Part shown: piece by piece, positions 53,359 to 61,910 of the stretch
How the letters are laid out: each line of letters opens with the position of its first letter
Numbering within the stretch: position 1 is the first letter of the stretch
NCBI GenBank assembly: GCA_963773105.1
Contig: CAVZAA010000002.1
Coordinates: 1-64,000, forward strand
Reading direction: 5' to 3'
From: Trebonia sp963773105
GTDB taxonomy: Bacteria; Actinomycetota; Actinomycetes; Streptosporangiales; Streptosporangiaceae
DNA: 64,000 nt
Program-made: the position numbers and the translations under genes
The notes under the pieces: model-generated
What the model saw: only the letters and a program-made list of their open reading frames with translations
What the model was told of the DNA's origin: nothing
The model's database searches: none

Positions 53359-55161
53359 ATGATCCTTGCCGTCCCCGCCGCGGCGGAGCGCGCGCGCCCG
53401 CTGGCCGCCCGCCGGACGCTGTGGCTGCCCGGTGCCTACTACCTGGTCGGCGCCGTCGCGCTGACCATGTGGCTGTGGCGCGACCCGGCGTCGCGGATCG
53501 TGGCGGGCAACCCCTACGACGCCGACCAGTTCGCCTGGTTCTTCCGGTACGACGCCACCGCGGTCGCGCACCTGCGGCTGCCCGCGCTGATCACCACCGC
53601 GATGAACGCCCCGCAGGGCATCAGCCTCATGTGGAACACGGCCATGCCGCTGCCCGGCGTCCTCCTGGCGCCGCTGACGCTGGTGGCCGGCCCGCAGGCC
53701 AGCCTGACCGTGCTCATGACGCTGGGCTTCGCCGGATCCGCGCTCGGCATGTTCGCCACTGCGCGCCGCTGGGGCGCCAGCACCGCCGCGGCCGGCCTGG
53801 CCGGGCTTGTCTACGGGTTCTCCCCGGCGCTGATCCAGTCGTCGGCGGGTCACTACGATCTTCAGTTCGCGGTCCTCCCGCCGCTGATCATCGACGCCGC
53901 GCTGGGGCTGGTGACCGGGGGCGGCGGCACCGGCGGGCGGGCCGCGGCGCGCGGCGGCATCCGGCTTGGCCTGCTGGCGGCCGCCCAGTTGTTCATCGCC
54001 GAGGAACTGCTGCTTGACACGGCCGTGGCCGCAGTGGTCATCACCGTCGTGCTCGCCGTATCCCGGCCGGGCGCGGTGGCCGGCCGGATCCGCGACGTCG
54101 CCGTAGGCGTGGGCGCCGGGATCGCGGTGGCCGCCGCGATCGCGGGTTATCCGCTGTGGGTTCAGTTCTTCGGCCCGCTCCACCAGCACGGCAGCCCGTT
54201 CGCGGCCGATTTCTACAAGAACGACCTGGCCGGCTTCGTCCTGCCGCCGCCGTCGGTGCTGGCGCACACGGCCCGCAGCGCCGCCTTCGCGGCCCGGTTC
54301 CAGGGCGGTCTCCCCGAGTACCTGGGCTATCTCGGCTGGCCGATGCTGGCCGTCCTCGCCGTCATCGCGGTGTGCTTCTGGCGTCGACTGCCGGTGCGCG
54401 CCACCGGGGTGACGTTCGCGGTGCTGTCCGTGCTCTCCCTGGGCGGGACCCTGCTGGCCGACGGCCGGGAGCATGAGGGCATCTCGCTGCCGTGGCACTG
54501 GCTGCAGGCCCTGCCGGTCGCGGCGGCGGTGATCCCCGACCGGTTCTCCATCATCGCCGACGGCGCCGCCGCCGCGCTGCTCGCCTTCGGGCTTGACGCC
54601 GCGCTCAGCCGCTGGCCCGCGCGCCGGTGGCTCATCGGCGTCGCCGCCGCGATCGCGATTCTGCCGCTGGTGCCGCGCCCGCTGCCCGCCGCCGACGCCT
54701 CCCCGGCGCCGGCCGGCTGGACCGCGGCCTTCAGCGCGCTGCGGCTGCCGCCCGGGGCCGCCGTGCTCGTGGTGCCGATCCCCGTGCGTACCTACACCGC
54801 ACCGCTCCGGTGGCAGGCCGACACCGGCGTTCCGTCGGCGATGTACGGCGGCTACTACATGGGACCGACCTGGAGCGGCCAGCCCGCGACCGACGGCAAC
54901 GGGCTGTCTTCCGAGGCCCTGTATCTGAACCAGCTCTGGGCGCAGTCGTCAGGCGTCAACGTCGCGGCGGTCGCCACCCTTCCGGCCATCGGCCTGTACC
55001 CGGACGCCGTGCAGATGCGGGCGCAGCTGGCCGGCTGGAAGCCGGCCGCCGTGGTCGCCGTGGCCAGCCCTCACTCGCCGCTCGCCCAGTACCTGACCGG
55101 GCTGCTCGGCCCGCCGACCGTCAGCGGCGGCGAGGTACTCGGCTGGCGCTTCAGAAGGTGA
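53359..55161 (+). CDS. Large polytopic membrane protein (GT-C glycosyltransferase-like)
   Basis: A 600-residue integral membrane protein with about ten helices in the first 440 residues and a C-terminal soluble domain. The early loop with DPASRIVAGNPYDADQFAWF carries acidic residues in the first outer loop, as in GT-C glycosyltransferases and YfhO-like proteins. The end (LRLPPGAAVLVVPIPVRTYT … VAAVATLPAIGLYPDAVQMR) resembles the soluble tail of such proteins. Probable role: transfer of sugars from a polyprenyl carrier to a cell-surface product; not proven. Leaderless ATG. Confidence 0.75.
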   Translation: MILAVPAAAERARPLAARRTLWLPGAYYLVGAVALTMWLWRDPASRIVAGNPYDADQFAWFFRYDATAVAHLRLPALITTAMNAPQGISLMWNTAMPLPGVLLAPLTLVAGPQASLTVLMTLGFAGSALGMFATARRWGASTAAAGLAGLVYGFSPALIQSSAGHYDLQFAVLPPLIIDAALGLVTGGGGTGGRAAARGGIRLGLLAAAQLFIAEELLLDTAVAAVVITVVLAVSRPGAVAGRIRDVAVGVGAGIAVAAAIAGYPLWVQFFGPLHQHGSPFAADFYKNDLAGFVLPPPSVLAHTARSAAFAARFQGGLPEYLGYLGWPMLAVLAVIAVCFWRRLPVRATGVTFAVLSVLSLGGTLLADGREHEGISLPWHWLQALPVAAAVIPDRFSIIADGAAAALLAFGLDAALSRWPARRWLIGVAAAIAILPLVPRPLPAADASPAPAGWTAAFSALRLPPGAAVLVVPIPVRTYTAPLRWQADTGVPSAMYGGYYMGPTWSGQPATDGNGLSSEALYLNQLWAQSSGVNVAAVATLPAIGLYPDAVQMRAQLAGWKPAAVVAVASPHSPLAQYLTGLLGPPTVSGGEVLGWRFRR

Positions 55162-55163
55162 AA

Positions 55164-55213
55164 CCAGGGATCCGTTCGATAAAAAGATCTTGGTTTTTCC
55201 TAACGGACCCTGG
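55164..55213. terminator. Bidirectional hairpin terminator between convergent genes
   Basis: Arms CCAGGG-a-TCCGTT (55164-55176) and AACGGA-CCCTGG (55202-55213) with A and T tracts inside. It starts two bases past the stop of the plus-strand gene and faces the dienelactone hydrolase gene. Related in sequence to the hairpin at 2051-2090. Confidence 0.8.
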
Positions 55214-55311
55214 CTCTTGCGCGGTCGGCCGATGACCCTTGACCCGTGGCCCGCGGAGCCACGGGTGCCGGAAGCGCGGCAGGCGTCGACGGCGGCGCGC
55301 CGTCGCTGACG

Positions 55312-56106
55312 TCAGCCGTGGGGCACCTCCGTTCCCGCCGTGCCGCGCGGCGCCAGGCCGCTGAGGAAGGCGCGCGCGGCGGCGAAGGAGCGGTGGTCGG
55401 CGGCGGCGTCATAGGCAACGCCGGGCACCGGGGCCGGTGCGGGCCGGGAGTGGGTGAAGCCGTGCATCGCGCCGCCGTACAGGATCAGCTGCCAGTCGGC
55501 GCCTGCCTGCTCCATTTCCTCGGCGAACGCCGTCACCTGGGTCAGAGGGACGTGCGGGTCCCGGGCGCCGTGGCAGACCAGGATCCGGGCCTGGACCGCG
55601 CCCGGCTGGGCGGGCGCCTGCGTCGCCAGGCTGCCGTGGATGCTGACCACGCCCGCCAGCTCCGCCCCGGCGCGGGCCATGGTGAGGACGGCCAGGCCGC
55701 CGAAACAGAACCCGACCGCCGCCAGCGGGCCGCTGGTGCCCGGGGCGGCGGCGAGCGCGGCCAGCCCGGCCTGGCCGCGCCGGGCGAGCAGCGCCGGGTC
55801 GTCCCGCAGCGCGGTCAGGCAGCCGATGACCCGCTCGCGGTCCCCCGCCACCCCGTCGCCGAACATGTCGCAGGCCAGCACCACGTACCCGAGCGCGGCG
55901 AAGCGGGCGGCCTGGTCCCTGGCGTGATCGTCCAGGCCGGCGCCGCCGTGCACCAGCAGGATGCCCGGCCGGGAGCCGGGCGCGGCCTGGTCCCGGTAGA
56001 GCATCCCGGTCAGCGGCGTGTCTGCGTCGCGATAGGCCAACGGGCGACCCGAAATTGTCAGGGAAACGTTAGCATTATCCCCGCCTGCGTCATCGATATT
56101 ATCCAC
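55312..56106 (-). CDS. Dienelactone-hydrolase-family protein
   Basis: A 264-residue alpha/beta hydrolase with a cysteine nucleophile: PLAAVGFCFGGLAVLTMARA (GxCxG) is the dienelactone hydrolase elbow. The N-terminal GILLVHGGAGLDDHARDQAA oxyanion region and the later ILVCHGARDPHVPLTQ (Asp) and GGAMHGFTH (His) complete the triad. The start is GTG at 56106. Members open lactones in aromatic degradation or act as generic esterases; no pathway genes adjoin it. Confidence 0.88.
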   Translation of the reverse strand: MDNIDDAGGDNANVSLTISGRPLAYRDADTPLTGMLYRDQAAPGSRPGILLVHGGAGLDDHARDQAARFAALGYVVLACDMFGDGVAGDRERVIGCLTALRDDPALLARRGQAGLAALAAAPGTSGPLAAVGFCFGGLAVLTMARAGAELAGVVSIHGSLATQAPAQPGAVQARILVCHGARDPHVPLTQVTAFAEEMEQAGADWQLILYGGAMHGFTHSRPAPAPVPGVAYDAAADHRSFAAARAFLSGLAPRGTAGTEVPHG

Positions 56107-56333
56107 CGATGCACGATATCAGCCGCTATTCTAAGCATAGCACATAATTTAAATTTAATGAAGAGAAATCCCGTATCGCTTTGGTTTCGATTTATAAGCA
56201 TTGCCGCGATGCAGGCGTTTTCACGCCAGCCTGAGTTACGGCAAATCGAGCCCGCATTCCGGAATGCCCCTGCCGAACGGCGACGACCACGCCGTCCGGC
56301 CGGAATGGCCATGTCTTGGTAGTGTGCACTCGA
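56107..56333. other. AT-rich patch without a gene
   Basis: About 56100-56215 is strikingly AT-rich (for example AATTTAAATTTAATGAAGAG), unlike everything around it. No frame is convincing. It may hold the promoter of the hydrolase gene or be foreign DNA. Confidence 0.6.
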
Positions 56334-56490
56334 CCTGACCAGCGTCCACCAGCCGTTCGCCGAGACCGGGCGGATCGCGATATCACTGCCGGCGGCCGCG
56401 ATGGAGGGCACCGTCGGCAGCACCCAGCAGATCAGCCTCAAGCCCCGCCTCGCAATCGGGGAACAATCTAAGCGGGCTACGCCCGCCTGA
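56334..56490 (+). pseudogene. C-terminal remnant of a LacI-family regulator
   Basis: The plus-strand frame right after a stop reads LDLTSVHQPFAETGRIA, a gap, then TQQISLKPRLAIGEQSKRAT before a TGA. This follows the end of LacI proteins (LTTVRQP…MGR.A…, …LPP.LVVR.ST). The rest of the gene is absent. Its tail overlaps the next minus-strand fragment. Confidence 0.45.
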
Positions 56491-56695
56491 GTTCGAGCAC
56501 CGGAATGGTGCGGACTCCGGCGGTTTGCCGCTCGTAACCGGCAAAGCCGGGGTAGTGCTTCGCTTGCTCGGCGTAGATGCGGTCGCGTTCGGCTCCGGTC
56601 AATTCCCGCACGGTCACCGTATACGTCTCGGTTCCGCGTTCGATGCTGCCGTCGCCGGCGGCGGCCAGGTTGCGGTACCAGTCCGGGTTGGTGGG
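56477..56695 (-). pseudogene. Deazaflavin-dependent nitroreductase, C-terminal half
   Basis: Reads TNPDWYRNLAAAGDGSIERG, then TETYTVTVRELTGAERDRIY, AEQAKHYPGFAGYERQTAGV and an ending IPVLELRRA: the second half (72 residues) of a Ddn-like F420-dependent nitroreductase (family length about 145). The N-terminal half with EFRANEGRVGG is missing here and found at 59376-59591 on the same strand. The two halves join exactly at APT|NPDW. Split gene. Confidence 0.85.
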
Positions 56696-56711
56696 CCTGA
56701 CTTGGCTCAAG

Positions 56712-56758
56712 TTAGTGCGCAAATCCGCTTTAGGCCGAGCCAAGTTCCGCGGGTCAGC
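56712..56758. repeat. Direct repeat C1 at the split-gene junction
   Basis: 47 bp, about 80% identical to 57438-57484. Shared blocks are TTAGTGCGCAAATC, GAGC-AAGTT and GTCAGC. It also has a 9-bp inverted repeat ACTTGGCTC/GAGCCAAGT (56700-56708, 56737-56745). Confidence 0.65.
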
Positions 56759-56831
56759 ACTGCGCGCCCGGGAGACGCCGTTGGCGCTGCCGGGCGCGAA
56801 GGAGGACCTGCGTCTTCGATAGAGGACTCGC

Positions 56832-57254
56832 CTATGGGATAACAGGGCCGTTCGGTTCAGGGGGCATCACGTTGAAGTCGCCGGTCGCGAAGGTGATGGC
56901 CGGCTTGCCGTTCGAGATCGCCACGATGTTCCCCGAGTTGTCAGAGTTGCCAGAGGTGGCCACCCAGCACCACGCGGCGAAGTCGCTCGCGGGATAACCG
57001 GCCCACGCGACGGGCCTCGGTTGCTGGCCTGGACCATAACTGTTCCAAGCCCGGACCCCGCCGACTGTCGTCGCGAAGCTCGCCACCACGTGGCCGCTGC
57101 CCGCTGCCTTCGCGCATAGGGCCGAGGCCCGCTCCTGGTTGTTAGGGGCGGAACTGCCGGTGCACGCGGCCAGGAGCGCGGCTGCCGCAACTGTTCCCGT
57201 TAGGGCCGCCGACATTGTGACTGCGGTTGCGGCGCTCCGCCGCCTTAGCTTCAT
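56832..57254 (-). CDS. Small lipoprotein inside the insertion
   Basis: A 140-residue lipoprotein from the ATG at 57254 (GAGG six bases upstream): basic KLRRRSAAT, hydrophobic stretch, lipobox LLAACTGSS near residue 30. The mature part has two Cys (ALCAKAAGSG, AAWCWVATSG) and aromatic residues; I know no domain for it. It lies between repeats C1 and C2 within the DNA that splits the nitroreductase gene, so it may be cargo. Confidence 0.6.
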   Translation of the reverse strand: MKLRRRSAATAVTMSAALTGTVAAAALLAACTGSSAPNNQERASALCAKAAGSGHVVASFATTVGGVRAWNSYGPGQQPRPVAWAGYPASDFAAWCWVATSGNSDNSGNIVAISNGKPAITFATGDFNVMPPEPNGPVIP

Positions 57255-57437
57255 GACCATCCTCGCGGGCGCTGGTGTTTCGTAGCCAGACTGTTTCACT
57301 CTTTAGACGTTGTGGCCTGCCGCCACGTTGCACGTGTTGGCTAATAGTCCCACCAGCTTGGTGGGGCGGTGTCCGCGATGTGCAGGTCCCAGCTCCTGCC
57401 CTTCCCGTCAGACAACCTGACGCAATACGGCCCCGGA

Positions 57438-57484
57438 TTAGTGCGCAAATCTGTTTCTGCTGAGCTAAGTTTCCGCACGTCAGC
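57438..57484. repeat. Direct repeat C2 next to the group II intron end
   Basis: 47-bp partner of 56712-56758, same orientation; starts about 25 bases beyond the predicted 3' end of the intron. Confidence 0.65.
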
Positions 57485-57555
57485 GTGATGTGCCGCTCAC
57501 AACCACCTGATCGTGGTCGGGTGGCCCAGGGGAATTTCACCCCTGGGCTCCCACA

Positions 57556-57589
57556 GATCCTGGCGTGACAGTCTCCCGTCACCAGGCTC
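57556..57589 (-). ncRNA. Group II intron domain V
   Basis: Exactly 34 nt. It starts GAGCC with the AGC catalytic triad, has an upper stem closed by a GAGA tetraloop (TGACGG/CTGTCA), a 2-nt CG bulge and a lower stem CCTGG/CCAGG. This is the canonical domain V fold; the G-A at the third pair is the only deviation. Confidence 0.85.
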
Positions 57590-57618
57590 CTCTTGCTCTC
57601 GCCTGTGCTGCTGGCTAG

Positions 57619-58909
57619 CTAGTACCAGGCTCCGGTTTCCCAGCGCCAGTGGGGCAGCAGCCCCGGCATCTGGGCGGTGATCCGGTCCCACGCGCGCTTC
57701 ATGGCCCTGTAGGCCCGTAGGCGCCGGTACTTGGCCCTGATCCATTGCTGGACGCGGCGGTTGATCCTGGCGAGCAGCGGGTGCAGCTCGGAGTGGCGGA
57801 ACCGGCCGTAGTAGGCCATCCACCCGCGGATGACCGGGCCGATCCAGTCGGTGAGCTGCTCCCAGGTGAGGTTCGTGTGGCGGCGCAGGTGCCAGCCGGT
57901 GACGGTCTCGCTCATGCGCTTGACCGCCTTCGGGCTGGCTGCCAGGTTGAACCCGGTGAACCTGTCCGTGCTTCCCCAGGGTGTCGCGGGGACGGAAGGT
58001 GTAGCCCAGGAAGTCGAAGGACACCGGCCCGTCCCAGGGCTGGCGGCGGGCGGAGTCCTTGCAGTAGACGATCTGGGTCTTGCCCGGGTGCAGTTCCAGG
58101 CCGACGTCCCTCATCCGCTGCTCCAGCGCGGCCAGCACCTGGCGGGCGCGGGCCTGGCTCTTGCAGTGGATCAGGCCGTCGTCTGCGTAGCGCTCGAACG
58201 GGCAGTCCGGGAACTCCCGGCCCATCCACGCGTCGAACGCCCAGTGCAGGAACAGGTTCGCCAGCACGGGTGAAACCGCTGACCCCTGAGGGGTTCCCCT
58301 GTCCCTCGGCCTGGCCTCGCCGTCCGGCATGACGACCGGCGCGGCGAGCCACCGTTTCACGTAAAGGAGCACCCAGGGCGGCAGGTTCAGCCGCTCCACG
58401 GACTTGACCACGAGATCGTGCGGCACGCTGTCGAAGAACCGCCGGATGTCGAACTCGATCACCCAGTTGTGGCTCCAGCAGCGTTTCCGCGCGACGGTGA
58501 GCGCGTCATGCGCCCCGCGACCTGGCCGGTACCCGTAGGAATCGCGATGGAAGAACCCTTCCGTCACGACCCCGATCCGGTTAGCGGCCACGGTCTGCGC
58601 GACGCGGTTGGCGATCGTCGGCACCCCGAGCGTCCTGGTGCCGCCACCCGGCTTGGGAATCTCCACCGCCCGCACCGGCGGCGGCGTGTAACTGCCCGCC
58701 GACATCCGGTTCCAGACCTTGTAGAGGTTGTCCTCCAGCCGCTCCTCGAAGGCCGCGATGGACTGCCCGTCCACCCCCGGCGCCCCCTTGTTGTCCCTCA
58801 CCTGCTCCCAGGCGCGCCAGACCTCGTACCCGCTGACCGCGAACGGCTTCCCGTCCAGCGGACCACCCGATACCGTCCTGCGCCCGACCTCAGGCCTCAG
58901 CTCATCCAT
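57619..58909 (-). pseudogene. ltrA: Group II intron reverse transcriptase/maturase with a frameshift
   Basis: Starts at the ATG at 58909 (GGGAGG upstream). The RT domain is complete: IPKPGGGTRTLGVPTIANRV, VIEFDIRRFFDSVPHDLV, GTPQGSAVSPVLANLFL, the active site RYADDGLIH and FDFLGYTF. Around 57955-57975 the frame shifts by one base. The second frame continues FTGFNLAASPKAVKRM and the maturase/X domain (WIGPVIRGWMAYYGRFRHSE, LHPLLARINRRVQQWIR) to the stop at 57619. No endonuclease domain. One indel inactivates it unless it is a sequencing error. Confidence 0.88.
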
Positions 58910-59375
58910 GACGCTCCTCCCAGCAACGCTGGTTGACGAGACGAATAAAGCCACGAGCAAGCCGGCCCCTTCGCTCCCCGCCCCACCGCGCCAGGCAGGA
59001 GGATCAGCGCTACTACGAGCCGGTCCGACTGCCAGCCCGGCGACGGTTTCCGCCCCTCGCGCATCCTGCGCTCGCGGGCATCCCTCTCGCCGCCCCCTCC
59101 GGGGGCGGCCATGTCCGGGCCGGCCCTCCGCCGTTCCGCGCGGACGCCGCAGACCAGGCTCGCGCCACCTCTACGCCGGGCACCACCTGGCCAGCGATCC
59201 GGGCAACCGCCAGGCTCATCCCGGGGACTTGGCTTCTCCCCGGTTCCGATGCCACCTCAACCCAATAACGACGCTTCAGACGGTGAACGCCCGCCGGCAA
59301 ACCCGGCTCGGGCGCTTTCAGCGCAACGCCTTCCTGGTCCCCGCCTGACACCTCAAGGGCGCCTTTTCCCCGGTG

Positions 59376-59591
59376 GGTGGGGGCGCCGGCCTTGGTGGCG
59401 AAGACGTAGATAATGTCCGGCTCGGTGTCGTGCGGGAGGTACATCACCGGGGTGACGTGCTCACGCCCGCTTTTGCGGCCGCGGTGATGCACAAGGACCA
59501 TCGGAGCGCCCTCAAAGTTCCCGCCGACCCTGCCTTCGTTCGCCCGGAATTCCGCGATGGTCTTCGCGTTCCAGTCGAGCGGCTCGCTCAT
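59376..59591 (-). pseudogene. Deazaflavin-dependent nitroreductase, N-terminal half
   Basis: From the ATG at 59591: SEPLDWNAKTIAEFRANEGR, VGGNFEGAPMVLVHHRGRKS, GREHVTPVMYLPHDTEPDII, YVFATKAGAPT. This is the first half (72 residues) of a Ddn-like F420-dependent nitroreductase, the deazaflavin-binding part. The frame then runs into unrelated sequence. The matching second half is at 56477-56695, and the six bases CCCACC occur at both break points. It lies 17 bases after the oxidoreductase gene, probably once one operon. Confidence 0.85.
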
Positions 59592-59608
59592 GTCGAAATC
59601 CCGTCTTC

Positions 59609-60533
59609 CTAAGGCTTGATGACGATCTTGCCGCGGGTGTGGCGGCGTTCGAGCTCGGCATAGGCCTCGCGGACTTGCGCCAGGGGGTACACGTTCGCGA
59701 TCGGCACCTCAAGCTGCCCGTCGGCGATGAGGCCCGCCAGCTCTGCGAGCACCCTGGCGCCCGGCCCGGCCGCCGTCCCCCCGTCGGTCTTCACCCCGTG
59801 TTCCTTGGGCGGCCGCGAAATCGGCGATGGTGTCGATCCGGTCGACCGCCACGCCGAGAGCGAGGGCGAGCTCGACGTACCCGTCGCCGTAGGTGTCGAT
59901 GAAGGCGTCCACGCCGCCGGGCGCGGCGGCCCCGATCCGGTCCGCCACGCCGTCACCGTACGCGACCGGGATCACGCCATGGCTCTGCAGCCACTCGTGA
60001 TTGCCCTCGCTCGCCAAGCCGATGACCGTAGCCCCGGTGCGGCGCGCGAGCTGGACGGCGAGCGAGCCGACTCCCCCGGTGGCTCCGGAGATGACGACGG
60101 TCTCGCCCTCCTTGGGCTGAACGGCGTGTACCGCCCCCCAGGCGGTCACGCCGACGACGTAAAGGCCGCCGGCCACTTCCCATGACACCTTCTCCGGCTT
60201 GCGCGTGAGGTCGCCAGCCTCGACCAGGACCAGCTCGGCCTGGGAGGCCCGCTTCTGCGTGAACCCGATCACCTCATCACCGGGCGAGAATCCGCCGACC
60301 CCGGCGCCGACCTCCTCGATGACCCCGGCGAGATCGCTGCCCTGGCCGGAAGGAAAGGTCGACGGGAACAGCTTCGACACCGCCCCGGTGCGGATGGCCG
60401 CCTCACTTGGGTTGATGCCCGCCGCCTTCACCCGTACGAGGACCTGCTCGCTCCCGGGCACCGGGCGTTGCACGTCGTCGACCCGCAACACGTCGATCCC
60501 GCCGAACTCGTCGTACCTGACCGCCCTTGGCAT
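59609..60533 (-). pseudogene. Zinc-independent quinone oxidoreductase (MDR family), frameshifted
   Basis: From the ATG at 60533 (AGGAGAG upstream): RAVRYDEFGGIDVLRVDDVQ, GQGSDLAGVIEEVGAGVGGF, VVISGATGGVGSLAVQLARR (NADPH-binding AxxGGVG). The frame changes by one base at about 59800-59812, after TIADFAAAQ; the other frame continues EHGVKTDG … NVYPLAQVREAYAELERRHT, RGKIVIKP to 59609. In one piece it would be a normal 300-residue quinone/enone reductase. A single indel disrupts it, real or a sequencing error. Confidence 0.85.
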
Positions 60534-60850
60534 GTGCTCTCTCCTTCGACTGGCTGAATCTGGCGGCTGCCCCGGGGTCGGCCATCTCGTTCTGGCCCGG
60601 ACGCCGCGACCTCGGACGCGAAGTCCGGCAGCCCCCATCTGCGCGAGCAACGTGTCCAGGTTCACCGCCGGGGGGGTTAGAGGTCGTCACCAGATTCCGG
60701 TGAACTACCGGGAGTCAGGCCCCACCATGCGCATGAAGGAGGCGAAGGCGCCCAGAGGCCGAGCCGGGCAGCGCTCGGACCGGACCAACCGTGTCAGTAG
60801 CCAATTGCGGACACGCCCGCATCTCCGAAGGGAAAGCGCAGGCGTCCTGG
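60534..60850. other. Divergent promoter region, no gene recognised
   Basis: Between the minus-strand oxidoreductase and the plus-strand DUF218 gene. No convincing frame; the -10 of the latter lies at its right edge. Confidence 0.5.
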
Positions 60851-60856
60851 TACGCT
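60851..60856 (+). promoter_or_regulatory. -10 element of a leaderless transcript
   Basis: TACGCT, six bases, then GTG at 60863. This decides the start: the longer in-frame version from 60791 would begin upstream of the promoter. Confidence 0.5.
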
Positions 60857-60862
60857 CCGGGC

Positions 60863-61894
60863 GTGTTCACGCTTGTGCTGGCGGCGTTGGCGTTCGTGGC
60901 GTTCCTCGCCAGCGTGGTCGCCGACTCGCGCAGCTTCAGGAACGCGGTCTTCCTCGGCCTGGCGCTGGCGCTCGGAACCCTGGGCCTCGCTGACCGGCTG
61001 GCCGAGATGCCCGGCCGTCAGGGGCACCTGCTGCTGCTGGGCCTGGTATCGCTCGTTGCCCTGGTGCCGTTCCTGGTTGCGCTCTATCTCATCGGGAACG
61101 GGGTCACGATGGCCCGCCGCGAGCGACTGCGGCTCGCGAACCTGCTCCCGCTGGTCGCCGGGGCAGGCATCCTCGCGGTGATCGGGCTGGACCTCGCCGC
61201 GGACCGGACCGGGAGCGTGAAGCTCGGGCTGCTCGCCACGGTGGCCACGCTGGTATTCGGCTACGTGTCGTTCCTGCTGGTCTCGTACGTGATCTACGCC
61301 TGGTTGTACGGCCAGGTGGCCGGGTTGATGAGTCGCGCGGACTACGTGATCGTGCTGGGAACCGGGCTCGGGAAGCACGGGCAGGTGACCCCGCTACTGG
61401 CCAGCCGCCTCAAGCGGGGGCGCGACGTATGGACGGCGCTCGCCGCCCGGGGCGGGCGCCCGGTGATGATCGTCACCGGCGGCCAGGGCAGTGACGAGCC
61501 GGTGCCCGAGGCGCAGGCGATGGCCGCGTACTTGACCGAGCGCGGGTTCCCGGCCGACCGGCTGGCGTGCGAGGACCAGTCCAGCACGACTGAGGAGAAC
61601 CTGGCGTTCAGCAAGGCGATCATGGACGCGGCGAGGCCCGCTGGCTCGGGTAAGAGGGGCCCGCGGTGCGTGATCGTGACGAGCAACTACCACGTGTTCC
61701 GCACCGCGATCATCGCCAGGAAGACCGGAATCAGGGGACAGGTGACCGGGGCGCGCACCGCGGGCTACTACTGGCCGAGCGCAATGCTGCGCGAGTTCGC
61801 GGCGGTCTTCCTCCTGTACCGGTTGGTGAACCTTGGAATCTGCTCCGTGCTGGCACTCGCCCCAGTCGCCTACGCCGTCGCCGAAAGATTTTGA
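60863..61894 (+). CDS. YdcF/SanA-like DUF218 membrane protein
   Basis: A 343-residue protein with five or so membrane helices in the first 170 residues (VFTLVLAALAFVAFLASVVA …) and a C-terminal DUF218 domain: DYVIVLGTGLGKHGQVTPLL, ASRLKRGRD, VMIVTGGQGSDEPVPEAQAM, CEDQSSTTEENLAFSKAIMD and CVIVTSNYHVFRTAIIARK. This matches YdcF/ElyC-like proteins linked to envelope polysaccharide or lipid-carrier metabolism. The GTG at 60863 is taken because of the leaderless -10. Confidence 0.85.
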   Translation: MFTLVLAALAFVAFLASVVADSRSFRNAVFLGLALALGTLGLADRLAEMPGRQGHLLLLGLVSLVALVPFLVALYLIGNGVTMARRERLRLANLLPLVAGAGILAVIGLDLAADRTGSVKLGLLATVATLVFGYVSFLLVSYVIYAWLYGQVAGLMSRADYVIVLGTGLGKHGQVTPLLASRLKRGRDVWTALAARGGRPVMIVTGGQGSDEPVPEAQAMAAYLTERGFPADRLACEDQSSTTEENLAFSKAIMDAARPAGSGKRGPRCVIVTSNYHVFRTAIIARKTGIRGQVTGARTAGYYWPSAMLREFAAVFLLYRLVNLGICSVLALAPVAYAVAERF

Positions 61895-61910
61895 CCTTAT
61901 AGTCCTGGCG

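Larger units (their letters stand above)
57510..59351 (-). mobile_element. Group II intron with frameshifted maturase
   Basis: About 1.8 kb on the minus strand. The 3' side has domain V (57556-57589) and a domain VI-like stem (57524-57548). An RT/maturase frame precedes them. The 5' end is not certain: a GTGTC at 59351 roughly fits the GUGYG start rule, about 440 bases before the maturase, as expected. With neighbouring DNA it splits the deazaflavin nitroreductase gene. Confidence 0.8.

Noticed and set aside
60791..60862. Longer N-terminus for the DUF218 protein
   Set aside because: The extra 24 residues are polar and precede a good -10 placed exactly for a leaderless start at 60863.
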